Positions 16,781 through 24,934 of a stretch of DNA of 64,000 nucleotides are shown piece after piece (position 1 is the stretch's first letter; each line of letters opens with the position of its first letter). The notes beneath the pieces were generated by a model. That model had not been told where the DNA came from. It made no database searches and saw only the letters and a program-made list of their open reading frames with translations. This DNA comes from Paracoccaceae bacterium (GTDB taxonomy: Bacteria > Pseudomonadota > Alphaproteobacteria > Rhodobacterales > Rhodobacteraceae): the NCBI GenBank assembly GCA_007692585.1, contig REBU01000075.1, positions 1 through 64,000 on the forward strand, read 5' to 3'. The position numbers were made by a program, and so were the translations under genes.

Positions 16781-18115
16781 ATGTACGATATCCCCTCGCA
16801 GCCCTATGAAATGACGGCAGCAGAAGCCGCGTTATTGATCGCTGAGCGCAAGCTGGCAGCGTCTGAACTCACCGCGTCCTGTCTCGAGCGCATCGCGCAT
16901 CGGGACGCCACGGTGAAAGCCTGGATTTACCTTGACCCCGACATGGCCATGCGCAAGGCGCGCGAGTTGGACAAGGTCCTGATCCACGAGGGCTCGCGCG
17001 GGCCGTTGCACGGGCTCCCTTTCGGCGTGAAGGACATGATCGATACCGCCGATATGCCGACAACCAACAATTCGCCGATCTATGATGGGTTTCAGCCGGG
17101 GCAGAATGCCCAGATCGTGCGCAATATCATTGGCACAGGCGGTTTCGTCATGGGAAAGACGGATACTGTCGAATTCGCGGCAGGCGGCCGCAAGGCGCTG
17201 ACACGGCATCCGATGGATAAAAGCCGCACCCCGGGCGGGTCTTCGTCCGGTTCAGGCGCGGCTGTCGGGGATATGCAGGTTCCGCTGGCGATCGGCACCC
17301 AGACTGGTGGTTCGCATATCCGGCCTGCCAGCTTCAACGGCATTTATGCGATCAAGCCCACGCATAACAGCGTTTCATGGTCGGGATCGCGGCAGTATTC
17401 ACCGACATTGGACACGCTAGGTTGGTATGGCCGTTCGCCGGATGATCTTGTGCTCGTGGCCCGCGCCTTTCGGATGTGGCACATGGAGAACCTGCCCGCG
17501 ATCCGACTCAAGGATCTCAAGATCGGGATTGCGCGCACGTCGAATTGGGAAAAATGCGCCCCCGAGACTGTCGCCGCGATAGAGCGGGCTGCGACTTTGC
17601 TGGCCGATCAGGGCGTGACGATCTTCGATCTGGACATGCCAGAGGGATGTGAACACATGTGCGATGCGCAGAAAACCATCTCTGCGGCAGAGGGCATCGT
17701 ACAATTCCTGCCTGAATATCTGGAGAATTATCACCTGTTGCATGCGGATTTCCGCAATCGGGTTGAGAATTCGAAGAATGTGACACCGGAAAGCTATCTG
17801 GAGGCTGTCAATCTGGCGGCCATGTGCCGGATGCGCTTCGATGCGCTTTTCGGCACGGAGCTTGACGCAGTCCTGACGCCCTCTGCACTTGGCGAGGCGC
17901 CGCAAAACCCCGATAGCACCACTGGCGATGCCATCATGAACAGCATGTGGACGTTGCTTCAGGTGCCTTGCATCAATATCCCCGGCGCGAAAGGGCCCAA
18001 TGATCTGCCGGTCGGCGTCACCCTTGCCGGGCCGCGGCTTGGCGATGCCCGTCTTCTGGCGATTTCAAAGGTCATCGCACCTGTTCTGGACCCCGGTTTG
18101 AGAGTGGCGGGCTAA
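16781..18115 (+). CDS. Amidase signature enzyme without small partner
   Basis: A third amidase, 444 residues, with K84 (GLPFGVKDMI), S154 (PGGSSSGSGA) and S178 (GTQTGGSHIRP). The usual Arg directly after the nucleophile motif (GGSVR) is displaced by one residue here (GGSHIR), and the downstream region KPTHNSVSWSGS differs from the canonical KPTYGRVS. This points to a distinct subgroup with a different substrate pocket. A strong AAGGAGAAGAAG precedes the ATG. It is the last gene of the rightward amidase unit. Confidence 0.85.
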   Translation: MYDIPSQPYEMTAAEAALLIAERKLAASELTASCLERIAHRDATVKAWIYLDPDMAMRKARELDKVLIHEGSRGPLHGLPFGVKDMIDTADMPTTNNSPIYDGFQPGQNAQIVRNIIGTGGFVMGKTDTVEFAAGGRKALTRHPMDKSRTPGGSSSGSGAAVGDMQVPLAIGTQTGGSHIRPASFNGIYAIKPTHNSVSWSGSRQYSPTLDTLGWYGRSPDDLVLVARAFRMWHMENLPAIRLKDLKIGIARTSNWEKCAPETVAAIERAATLLADQGVTIFDLDMPEGCEHMCDAQKTISAAEGIVQFLPEYLENYHLLHADFRNRVENSKNVTPESYLEAVNLAAMCRMRFDALFGTELDAVLTPSALGEAPQNPDSTTGDAIMNSMWTLLQVPCINIPGAKGPNDLPVGVTLAGPRLGDARLLAISKVIAPVLDPGLRVAG

Positions 18116-18169
18116 CACGGCCAAGGACATAACGGTGCGACAGACTGACGATGCATCGATTAACGCAAA

Positions 18170-18193
18170 GGTCTCCGCCTGCAGGCGGAGACC
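18170..18193 (-). terminator. Perfect hairpin, probable terminator
   Basis: GGTCTCCGCC at 18170-18179 pairs with GGCGGAGACC at 18184-18193 around TGCA. Read on the minus strand it is followed by TTTGCG, so it can end the leftward BKACE operon. It lies between convergent units and may also stop the amidase transcript. Confidence 0.6.
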
Positions 18194-18282
18194 CAATGCT
18201 TACAAGGATGGGTGCAAAGAAAGCGCGGCGGGAGATGTGCTGATCACAGCCAGCGCCTGATGCTCCGCGCCGCAGGATCTTG

Positions 18283-19143
18283 TCATGCGGCCTGGCCTTG
18301 TTGACTATTGCCCTGCAGCCTGAGGATTGCGCGCGCCTGCTGCCATGTGGCCACCGGGCGTTCCTGGCGGTCGCATATCTCGACCACGCGGCGCACCAGC
18401 GCGGCATTGGACGGTGCCAGACGGTCACGATCCAGCCGCACATTGTCTTCTAGCCCTGTGCGTGCATGACCACCAGCAGCCACGGCCCATTGGTTCAGCG
18501 TGGCCTGCTGTGCGCCGATCCCGGCCGCACACCAGGGCGCATCCGCCCCGAACAGGCGTTGCACAGTGCGGATGTAGAAATCGAACACCTCACGATCGAC
18601 AGGCATGGCGTTCTTCACTCCCATGACGAATTGCACATAAGGGGTTTGTGCAATCTGGCCCGCCTGCCACATCTGATGGGCTTTGAGGATATGCGAAAGA
18701 TCAAATGCCTCGATCTCCGGTTTCACATCATGGGCCAGCATTTCCGCTGCCAGCCAATCGACCAGATCGGGAGGGTTGTCATAGACGCGGGTCGGGAAGT
18801 TGTTCGAGCCGACCGAGAGCGAGGCCATATCGGGCTGTAGCCGCAGCATCGCGCCGCGCGCCTGCCCTGCGCCAGAGCGGCCACCGGTCGAGAACTGGAT
18901 GATCATGCCGGGGCAGTGCTTTTCCAGCCCGTTCTTCAGCGCGGCGAATTTCTCGGGATCGGATGATGGCGTCTGATCGTCATTGCGCACATGGGCATGG
19001 ACGATGCTCGCGCCTGCCTCGAACGCCTCATGCGTGGACTCAATCTGTTCCGACACTGTGATCGGCACGGCGGGATTGTTGGCCTTGGTGGGCAACGACC
19101 CGGTGATCGCCACGCAGATGATACAAGGATTTGTCATGCTCAT
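18283..19143 (-). CDS. BKACE-family beta-keto acid cleavage enzyme (DUF849)
   Basis: A 286-residue TIM-barrel zinc enzyme. Metal ligands are visible as H49 and H51 (SIVHAHVRND) and E232 (GGHARTGLEDN); the conserved NPAVPITVSEQ segment is at 23-33. Family members condense a beta-keto acid with acetyl-CoA to give acetoacetate and a new acyl-CoA. The usual Glu of the N-terminal ICGAE motif is replaced by a TGSLPTK stretch, a common subgroup variant. The ATG overlaps the stop of the hydrolase gene by ATGA. Beside a catechol pathway, 3-oxoadipate is a reasonable substrate, giving succinyl-CoA and acetoacetate; this is inference. Confidence 0.88.
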   Translation of the reverse strand: MSMTNPCIICVAITGSLPTKANNPAVPITVSEQIESTHEAFEAGASIVHAHVRNDDQTPSSDPEKFAALKNGLEKHCPGMIIQFSTGGRSGAGQARGAMLRLQPDMASLSVGSNNFPTRVYDNPPDLVDWLAAEMLAHDVKPEIEAFDLSHILKAHQMWQAGQIAQTPYVQFVMGVKNAMPVDREVFDFYIRTVQRLFGADAPWCAAGIGAQQATLNQWAVAAGGHARTGLEDNVRLDRDRLAPSNAALVRRVVEICDRQERPVATWQQARAILRLQGNSQQGQAA

Positions 19144-19997
19144 GCCGCTTTGCTTTTGCGCGCGGGCATCTGCGCCAGCGCGTCGAGGAAGAAAGGCCGG
19201 AAGCCTTCAGGATGCTCGCTCATCGGGAAATGGCCCAACTCGTCCATGACCGTCAGCGTCGCACCGTGAATGGCATCGGCGGTGCGCTTTGCGTCCTCGG
19301 GGGTGCAGGTCAGATCGTAAGCGCCCACGATCAGATGCACCGGCGTTTGGCCCGTGTCGATCTGGCCAAGACGGCCGATCAGGCTGTCATCGCGGGTGTA
19401 AAAGCTCAGATCGCCGCGAAACACGCCCGGCCCGGTTTGCATGAACATCCAGAGGGTGTTCCAGCGCTCGGCTTCGGGCGCGAAGGGCGAAATATTGGCC
19501 GAAACGAGCGCCGCGCCCATCTCTCCGCCATGTGCATCGGGGCGGTGGAACCAGTCGATATCATACCAGGCAGGCTGGAAATCAGATGCTTCAATCGCGA
19601 TGAAGCCGCTGAAACGCGCGCCATGCAAAGCCGCGAGTTGCAGTGCAATACGCCCGCCCATGGAACAGCCTGCCAGAACCGGGCGGTCGAGGCCCAGCGC
19701 ATCGACCACGGCCAGTACAGTCTCGATATAGGAGCCGGTCGTCAGCAGGTATTCTTCGGTCTGGAAGCCTTCAGGCGGTAGGGATTTCCCGTGCCAGGGC
19801 ATGTCGAACGCAATCAAACGGTTCTGCGCCGTGATCTCGGCATCATTCATCAGGTGCCGCCATTGCCGTGTATCCGCGCCTGCGGTGTGCAGGCACAGGA
19901 TCGGGCGGCCCTGACCTGCGCTCTCAAAATAAATCCGCCGGGGCGCACCTGCGACCGTGACGGTTACATATTGCCCGATGATCGGCTCGATGCTCAT
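19140..19997 (-). CDS. Alpha/beta hydrolase, possible 3-oxoadipate enol-lactonase
   Basis: A 285-residue alpha/beta-hydrolase-fold protein. The oxyanion region is LCLHTAGAD (34-42), the nucleophile elbow GCSMGG puts Ser at 112, the acid is probably the Asp in VGAYDLT (near 234) and the base His lies in DELGHFP (near 262). It is the middle gene of a three-gene operon with ATGA-type overlaps at both ends, between the SCP2-like protein and BKACE. Since a lactone must be opened between muconate and 3-oxoadipate, a PcaD-like role is the simplest idea. The sequence does not match PcaD closely enough to be sure, and C-C bond or ester hydrolases share these motifs. Confidence 0.75.
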   Translation of the reverse strand: MSIEPIIGQYVTVTVAGAPRRIYFESAGQGRPILCLHTAGADTRQWRHLMNDAEITAQNRLIAFDMPWHGKSLPPEGFQTEEYLLTTGSYIETVLAVVDALGLDRPVLAGCSMGGRIALQLAALHGARFSGFIAIEASDFQPAWYDIDWFHRPDAHGGEMGAALVSANISPFAPEAERWNTLWMFMQTGPGVFRGDLSFYTRDDSLIGRLGQIDTGQTPVHLIVGAYDLTCTPEDAKRTADAIHGATLTVMDELGHFPMSEHPEGFRPFFLDALAQMPARKSKAA

Positions 19998-20386
19998 GCT
20001 GCCCCCCCTTCTGCGCGTGCCAGCGCCATCACTTCCTTGAAAAACCGCAGGTTCTTGACGAGGCAAAGGATGTCACCGTCAATCCGCCCGTGCCCGATCT
20101 TCACCAGTCCGAAAATGTCGTGAAAGCCGGGGGCAGGGCGCGACTGCCAGAACTGGCGCAGCGCGTCGGCATCCGTGCGCAGCGCAAAGCGCCAAGGCGT
20201 CTTGCGGCTGGGGCCTTCGGCAATCGCGACCAGATGGCCCTTGTCAAAGGTCAGATAGACCTCTTGACCCTCAACCTCGATCAGCACGGTTTCGGAGAAC
20301 AGCCGCCCCAGTCGCAGCAGATGCGGGCGGTCCTCCAGTTGCGATTGCAGCGCGCGGAATGTCTCGATCACGGTTAACCCTCCCAT
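19994..20386 (-). CDS. Small SCP2-like protein of unknown function
   Basis: A 130-residue protein; the start at 20386 is chosen because upstream frame residues are basic and unlike any family and because the product then ends in an ATGA overlap with the hydrolase gene. The pattern of a beta-rich first half (ETVLIEVEGQEVYLTFDKG) and a RFALRTDADALRQFWQSRPA segment, then GHGRIDGDILCLVKNLRFFKEVM, resembles sterol-carrier-protein-2-like domains that bind hydrophobic ligands. No catalytic motif is evident. As the first gene of the BKACE operon it may bind a pathway intermediate or act with the hydrolase. It is not a CatC muconolactone isomerase by sequence. Confidence 0.6.
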   Translation of the reverse strand: MGGLTVIETFRALQSQLEDRPHLLRLGRLFSETVLIEVEGQEVYLTFDKGHLVAIAEGPSRKTPWRFALRTDADALRQFWQSRPAPGFHDIFGLVKIGHGRIDGDILCLVKNLRFFKEVMALARAEGGAA

Positions 20387-20440
20387 GAATACTCTTGCGC
20401 CTTGGTGGCATGAACGAACGGCGCTGCGCCATGCCTGCGC

Positions 20441-20458
20441 GGGTATGGAGCGATACCC
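20441..20458. promoter_or_regulatory. Putative LysR operator, GGGTAT-N6-ATACCC
   Basis: Perfect dyad with 6-base arms and a 6-base spacer, 55 bases before the SCP2-like gene and about 150 before the dioxygenase gene. The same layout recurs at 20486-20503 and before catB at 32132-32149. The LysR gene at 21574 is the natural candidate regulator. Confidence 0.55.
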
Positions 20459-20485
20459 GGAGCGCCCGCGCCTTGCGCGCGTCCC

Positions 20486-20503
20486 AGGTATCACCCGATA
20501 CCG
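20486..20503. promoter_or_regulatory. Putative LysR operator, AGGTAT-N6-ATACCG
   Basis: Second copy of the GGTAT-N6-ATACC dyad (5-base perfect arms), 45 bases centre to centre from the first and about 104 bases before the dioxygenase ATG. Two sites in one divergent promoter region fit LysR-type recognition and activation sites. Confidence 0.5.
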
Positions 20504-20606
20504 CCGCAGGCATTGGTTTGGGGGCCAGCGTAAAGGACAACAGCACAGCGCCGGATGAGCAGGCTTGTCCGGACCGACACACACCCACAACCTTGAGGAG
20601 GAGATC

Positions 20607-21482
20607 ATGGGAACTGTCACTCTGGAGAACATCACCGATGTGGTGGTCGCGAGCCTTGGCAAGCATGGACAGACCACAGACCGCCAGCGCGAGATCATGA
20701 CCTCGCTGGTCAAGCATCTGCACGGTTTCTGCAAGGATGTGAAATTGCAGCATGGCGAGTTTCTGGCTGGTTGCGATTACCTGAAGCGCGCAGGCCAGAC
20801 CTGCGACGAGAACCGCCAGGAATTCATCCTGCTGGGCGATATCCTGGGCGTGGAAGTGCTGGTCGATATGCTGACCAATGTCGTCGATGGGAACGAGAGC
20901 GAATCGACGGTGCTGGGGCCGTTCTACCGTGAAAACCCGCCTGTGCTGCCCAAAGGCGCATCCACGATCCTCAAGCATTACGACAATGAGGAAACGGTTT
21001 ATTATGAGGGCTGTATCCGCGACGCATCGGGCCGTGGTCTGGCCGGTGTCACGCTCGATGTCTGGGAAGATGCGCCTAACGGGGTCTACGAGAACCTCGA
21101 CCCCGACCAGCCCGAATACAACCTGCGCGGCCGGTTCGAAACGGATGAAAACGGCCATTACGCTTTTGTCGCGGTGCGCCCTGTGCCCTATCCGATCCCT
21201 GATAACGAGACAGCGGGCGAGTTGTTGCGCTTCATGGGCCACCACCCGAACCGTCCCGGCCACATGCATTTCATCATCTCGAAGGCCGGGTATCGTCCGC
21301 TGATCAGCCAGATCTATGATGCCGATAGCGACTGGCTGCATGATGACAGCGTGTTTGCCGTCAAGGACAGCCTGATCGGCAAGTTCCATCCGGCCCCGGA
21401 AGGCATGGGCACGGATCTGCACTTCACATTCGATTTCACGCTGAAAGCCGAGGCCGCTGAAAAGGCCGTCGCCGCCGAGTGA
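20607..21482 (+). CDS. Intradiol ring-cleavage dioxygenase (catechol/hydroxyquinol 1,2-dioxygenase)
   Basis: A 291-residue non-haem Fe(III) enzyme. Probable iron ligands are Y161 (APNGVYENL), Y195 (PVPYPIP), H219 and H221 (RPGHMHF), with spacing close to catechol 1,2-dioxygenase of Acinetobacter. The N-terminal helical domain (1-100) forms the dimer linker. The conserved C-terminal segment HDDSVFAVKDSLI is closer to the hydroxyquinol/chlorocatechol branch, but the adjacent benABCD and catB point to catechol as substrate, giving cis,cis-muconate. A strong GAGGAGGAGATC precedes the ATG at 20607. It is divergent from the BKACE operon and shares its operator region; a terminator follows. Confidence 0.9.
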   Translation: MGTVTLENITDVVVASLGKHGQTTDRQREIMTSLVKHLHGFCKDVKLQHGEFLAGCDYLKRAGQTCDENRQEFILLGDILGVEVLVDMLTNVVDGNESESTVLGPFYRENPPVLPKGASTILKHYDNEETVYYEGCIRDASGRGLAGVTLDVWEDAPNGVYENLDPDQPEYNLRGRFETDENGHYAFVAVRPVPYPIPDNETAGELLRFMGHHPNRPGHMHFIISKAGYRPLISQIYDADSDWLHDDSVFAVKDSLIGKFHPAPEGMGTDLHFTFDFTLKAEAAEKAVAAE

Positions 21483-21507
21483 CACCTCCCTCGCTCGTCG
21501 ACTGTGA

Positions 21508-21533
21508 AGCCCCCGTTCGCGGGGGCTTTTTTT
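21508..21533 (+). terminator. Rho-independent terminator after the dioxygenase gene
   Basis: AGCCCCCG (21508-21515), loop TTCG, CGGGGGCT (21520-21527) and a run of seven T including the last stem base. It separates the dioxygenase transcript from the LysR gene 41 bases further on. Confidence 0.93.
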
Positions 21534-21573
21534 GTGCTCAGGAACCGCTAAGCTGAGCCCGTGGGGGAGTGAC

Positions 21574-22464
21574 ATGAATTTCAGGCAGTTGACCTATTTC
21601 ATCGCGGTCGCCGAAGAGCTGCATTTCGGGCGGGCCGCCGAGCGTCTGGACATGGCGCAGCCGCCCCTCAGCCGTCAGATCAAGCAGTTGGAGGATGAGC
21701 TGGGCGCGGTGCTGTTCAACCGGGGCCGGAGTGCGATCACGCTGACACAGGCGGGCCAGCGTCTGCTGGAGCGCGGGCGGTCGATCCTGCGGCAGATGGA
21801 GGATGCGAAACTCGAAGTGCGCAGGCTGGGACAAGGGGCCGAAGGGCGGCTGCGCGTCGGCTTCGTGGGGTCTGCCACTTTCGGCATTCTGCCTAATATC
21901 GTGAAGTCCTTCCGCGCGCATTACCCCGAGGTCAATCTAAGTCTGATGCCGATGAACAATGCCCAGCTTCACCGTGCGCTGGTCGCGCGTGAGATTGATG
22001 TGGCCTTTGCCCGGCCAGCCCTGCAGGACAGCGAATTTCTGACCCGCGAATTGCTGGAAGAAAAGCTGATCCTTGCGCTGCCCGATGGGATCGACACGGG
22101 ATCGCGCACTGTGGCCAAGCTGGAACGCTTGCAGACGCATCACCTGATCCTCTATCCCGAATTTCCCCGCCCCAGCTATGCCGATATGGTGCTCAAAGCC
22201 TGCGAGGATGCGGGCTTCACAGTGCCCTTGCGGATCTGGTGCATGGATTTGCAGACTGCAATCAGCCTCGTGTCGATCGGCGAAGGGGTCTGTATTGTTC
22301 CGGAATCGGTGGCGACCGCCAAGCGCAACGGGGTCAAGTTCCTGAAGATCGAGCCAGAAATCGCGCGCACGTCCCTATCGGTCAACACACGGCTGGATGA
22401 TCAGTCGGTGCATGTGAGCAATTTCATCCGAATTGCCCAGCAGGTTGCAAAAAAGCGGTTCTGA
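21574..22464 (+). CDS. LysR-family regulator (CatR/BenM-like)
   Basis: A 296-residue LysR-type transcription factor. Residues 1-60 form the winged helix with the EELHFGRAAERLDMAQPPLSRQIKQLE pattern split over residues 15-41. Residues 90-296 are the effector domain, which usually senses an aromatic or its ring-cleavage product such as muconate. The opening MNFRQLTYFIAVAEELHFGR is typical of the CatR/BenM/CatM group. GGGGGAG precedes the ATG. The gene lies between the dioxygenase gene and the end of the ben operon and probably controls both through the GGGTAT-N6-ATACCC dyads. Confidence 0.9.
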   Translation: MNFRQLTYFIAVAEELHFGRAAERLDMAQPPLSRQIKQLEDELGAVLFNRGRSAITLTQAGQRLLERGRSILRQMEDAKLEVRRLGQGAEGRLRVGFVGSATFGILPNIVKSFRAHYPEVNLSLMPMNNAQLHRALVAREIDVAFARPALQDSEFLTRELLEEKLILALPDGIDTGSRTVAKLERLQTHHLILYPEFPRPSYADMVLKACEDAGFTVPLRIWCMDLQTAISLVSIGEGVCIVPESVATAKRNGVKFLKIEPEIARTSLSVNTRLDDQSVHVSNFIRIAQQVAKKRF

Positions 22465-22494
22465 GGGCGCGCAGATGACCTGCCCGCCCCGCGA

Positions 22495-23196
22495 TCACAC
22501 ACCCAGCCAACGATGCTGCGCATCTTCATCCGCGCGAATGTCCTGCGCAGAGCCCGTCCAGACGATCTGCCCTTTCGAGACAATCACCACGTCATCAGCC
22601 AGTGATGTGGCAAAGCCGAAATTCTGCTCGACGATGATCATGGGCAATCCTGCGTTGCGCAACTCCTGCAGCTTGGCATGGATCAGCTTGACGATGATCG
22701 GCGCGAGCCCCTCGGTCGGTTCATCCAGGATCAGAAGGCGCGGGTTCATCACCAGCGCGCGGGCAATGGCCAGCATCTGCTGTTCACCGCCCGACAGCTC
22801 CATCCCGCCATTGTCCATCCGCTCGCCCAGACGCGGGAAGAGATCAAGCACTCGTTCCATGGTCCAGCCCCCATCGGCGCAGGGGAACCGCCACGCGGCC
22901 AGTTCAAGGTTTTCGCGCACGGTCAGTGAGGGGAAAATATCGCGCGTCTCTGGCACATAGGCGATACCCGCGCGGGCGATGTCATAGGGTTTGGCACCGG
23001 CGATCGGGCGGCCGTCAATGCGGATTTCACCCGATTGCGCGGGCAGCAGCCCCATGATGGTTTTCAGCGTCGTGGATTTACCCGCCCCGTTGCGCCCCAG
23101 AATGGCCAGCACGCGGCCCGGTTTCGCGCTGACCGACAGGCCATAAAGCACCTGCGTTTCGCCGTAACCGGCGTTTAGTCCTGTTACATCAAGCAT
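22495..23196 (-). CDS. Branched-chain-type ABC importer ATPase, LivF
   Basis: A 233-residue ATPase, shorter than its partner as is usual for LivF. Walker A GRNGAGKST at 34-42, signature LSGGEQQMLAIARAL near 135 and Walker B LLILDEPTEGLAP near 155. The ATG at 23196 overlaps the livG stop by eight bases. It is the last gene of the ben transcription unit. Importers of this class next to ben genes have been linked to uptake of benzoate-type aromatic acids; that function here is inference. Confidence 0.93.
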   Translation of the reverse strand: MLDVTGLNAGYGETQVLYGLSVSAKPGRVLAILGRNGAGKSTTLKTIMGLLPAQSGEIRIDGRPIAGAKPYDIARAGIAYVPETRDIFPSLTVRENLELAAWRFPCADGGWTMERVLDLFPRLGERMDNGGMELSGGEQQMLAIARALVMNPRLLILDEPTEGLAPIIVKLIHAKLQELRNAGLPMIIVEQNFGFATSLADDVVIVSKGQIVWTGSAQDIRADEDAQHRWLGV

Positions 23197-23932
23197 CTTC
23201 CCAAGCCCCCAGATAAATATCGCGCAAGAGTTTCGATCCACGGGCTTCTTCGGGCAGTCCGTCAAAGACGACCTCGCCATAATTCAGCACCGTGATCGTG
23301 TCGGCCACGGCGAAGGCCAGATCCATGTCATGCTCGATGATCAAGAGCGTCAGATCGCGCGGCAGACCGGCCAGCAGATCATGAAACCCCTTTGCCATTT
23401 CCGGACCTACCCCCGATGTGGGTTCGTCCATCAGCAGCACCAGCGGCTTGGTTGCCAGCGCCACACCAACTTCCAACTGACGCCGCACACCATAGCTGAT
23501 TTCAGAGACCTTGGCGTGAATATGCGGCATCAGGTTCACCTGTTCGGCGACCTCTTCCACGATCGCGCGCACCTTCGGTGATTGCAGCGCATCGCGCCAG
23601 AGTGTCATCGCCACGCCTGCATGGACCGAGGCGGCGAGTTCGAGGTTTTCCTCGACAGTCAGCCCGTCAAAGAGCGTGTTCTTCTGATAGCTGCGCGACA
23701 GACCACGCCGGGCGCGTCGTGCAACAGGCAGGTTGGTCACATCCTCGCCCGCAAGCAGGATCTGGCCCTTGTCAGGGGTGATCTCGCCCACAAGCTGGTT
23801 GAAAAGCGTGGTCTTTCCTGCGCCATTCGGCCCCAGGATCACCCGCCGCTCGCCCCGCTCCAGTTTGAGCGAGACATTGCGTGTGACATGGACGGCCCCG
23901 AAACTCTTGTCGAGATTGCGTGTCTCAAGCAT
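23189..23932 (-). CDS. Branched-chain-type ABC importer ATPase, LivG
   Basis: A 247-residue ATPase with Walker A GPNGAGKTT at 34-42, the LivG-type ARRGLSRSYQKNTLFDGLTV stretch near 75-94, the signature region SYGVRRQLEVGVALAT near 150, and Walker B LVLLMDEPTSGVGP near 168. The canonical LSGG signature is changed to ISYGVRRQ, a known variant in this subfamily. Start and stop overlap the neighbouring genes by eight bases each, so subunits are translationally coupled. Confidence 0.92.
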   Translation of the reverse strand: MLETRNLDKSFGAVHVTRNVSLKLERGERRVILGPNGAGKTTLFNQLVGEITPDKGQILLAGEDVTNLPVARRARRGLSRSYQKNTLFDGLTVEENLELAASVHAGVAMTLWRDALQSPKVRAIVEEVAEQVNLMPHIHAKVSEISYGVRRQLEVGVALATKPLVLLMDEPTSGVGPEMAKGFHDLLAGLPRDLTLLIIEHDMDLAFAVADTITVLNYGEVVFDGLPEEARGSKLLRDIYLGAWEDA

Positions 23933-24929
23933 CTTTCACAGCCTCCTTGGCATCATCACGAGTCTGGATGGATTGGATCAAACGGTCGGTGCGCGGACCA
24001 AAGCGGGCCTCGATGAAGCCGAAAATGCCATTGGCGCGGCTCATCACGACAGCGATCAGGACCAGCCCGACGATCAGGTGCCAATAGGTCGTGACATGGC
24101 TCAACTCATGCTTGAGCACGACAAAGGCAACTGCGCCGATCAGGGGCCCGACCAGCGTTCCAAGCCCGCCCAGGATCACGACCACGAGCGCCTCGCCGGA
24201 AACAGTCCAATGCAGCAGATTGGGCGAGATGAAAAGGATATGCTGGGCGGCCAGAACACCTGCCAGTCCCGCCATAGCGCCGGAAATGCCGAACACATCG
24301 GCCTTGACCCGCCAGACGGTCAGCCCCAATGCGCGCATCCGTTTCTCGTTATGCATGACGCCGGTCAGCGAACGGCCCAGACCCGAGCGCAGGGTCGCGA
24401 CCGCGATCAGATAGACCAGCCCCAGAAGTGCAAGGCAGAACAGCGCGAAGCTGCGGCCATCGTTCAGATCGACCCCGATGAAGGACAGATCGAAGCGGCC
24501 CGGCCCCACCATGCCGTCATCACCGCCAAAAAACGGGCGCTCGAAGAAATAGGAATAGCCCATCTGGCCGAAAGCGAGTGTGGCCATGATGAAGTAAATG
24601 CCATGACTGCGCGCACAGATCGCGCCGATCACCCAGCCAGTGCCTGCGGTGATGGCAATTGCGGCAGCAGCTGCCACCAGAGGGTCAAGACCCCCCTTGG
24701 TCGCCAGCGCCACAAAGGCATAGGCCCCCAGCCCCATCAGCGCGCCATGCGCGAGCGAGACCATGCCGCCAAAGCCTGCGACCAGATCGAGCGCCAGCAC
24801 AAGGATGGCAAGGATCAGGATTTCGGTCAGGATCTCCATGCCGAAATACCCGGCCGTGAAGGCGGTGAAAACCGCGCCCGAGAACAGGATGATCAGCGCA
24901 GCATAACGAAGCGGTGTATGTCGAAACAT
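23925..24929 (-). CDS. Branched-chain-type ABC permease, LivM
   Basis: A 334-residue permease with about nine to ten hydrophobic segments and the LivM hallmarks GGMVSLAHGALMGLGAYAF near residues 54-72, the EKRMRALGLTVWRVK loop near 195-210 and GGLGTLVGPLIGA near 270. It forms the channel with LivH. It follows livH by a five-base gap. Confidence 0.92.
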   Translation of the reverse strand: MFRHTPLRYAALIILFSGAVFTAFTAGYFGMEILTEILILAILVLALDLVAGFGGMVSLAHGALMGLGAYAFVALATKGGLDPLVAAAAAIAITAGTGWVIGAICARSHGIYFIMATLAFGQMGYSYFFERPFFGGDDGMVGPGRFDLSFIGVDLNDGRSFALFCLALLGLVYLIAVATLRSGLGRSLTGVMHNEKRMRALGLTVWRVKADVFGISGAMAGLAGVLAAQHILFISPNLLHWTVSGEALVVVILGGLGTLVGPLIGAVAFVVLKHELSHVTTYWHLIVGLVLIAVVMSRANGIFGFIEARFGPRTDRLIQSIQTRDDAKEAVKDA

Positions 24930-24934
24930 CGGAA

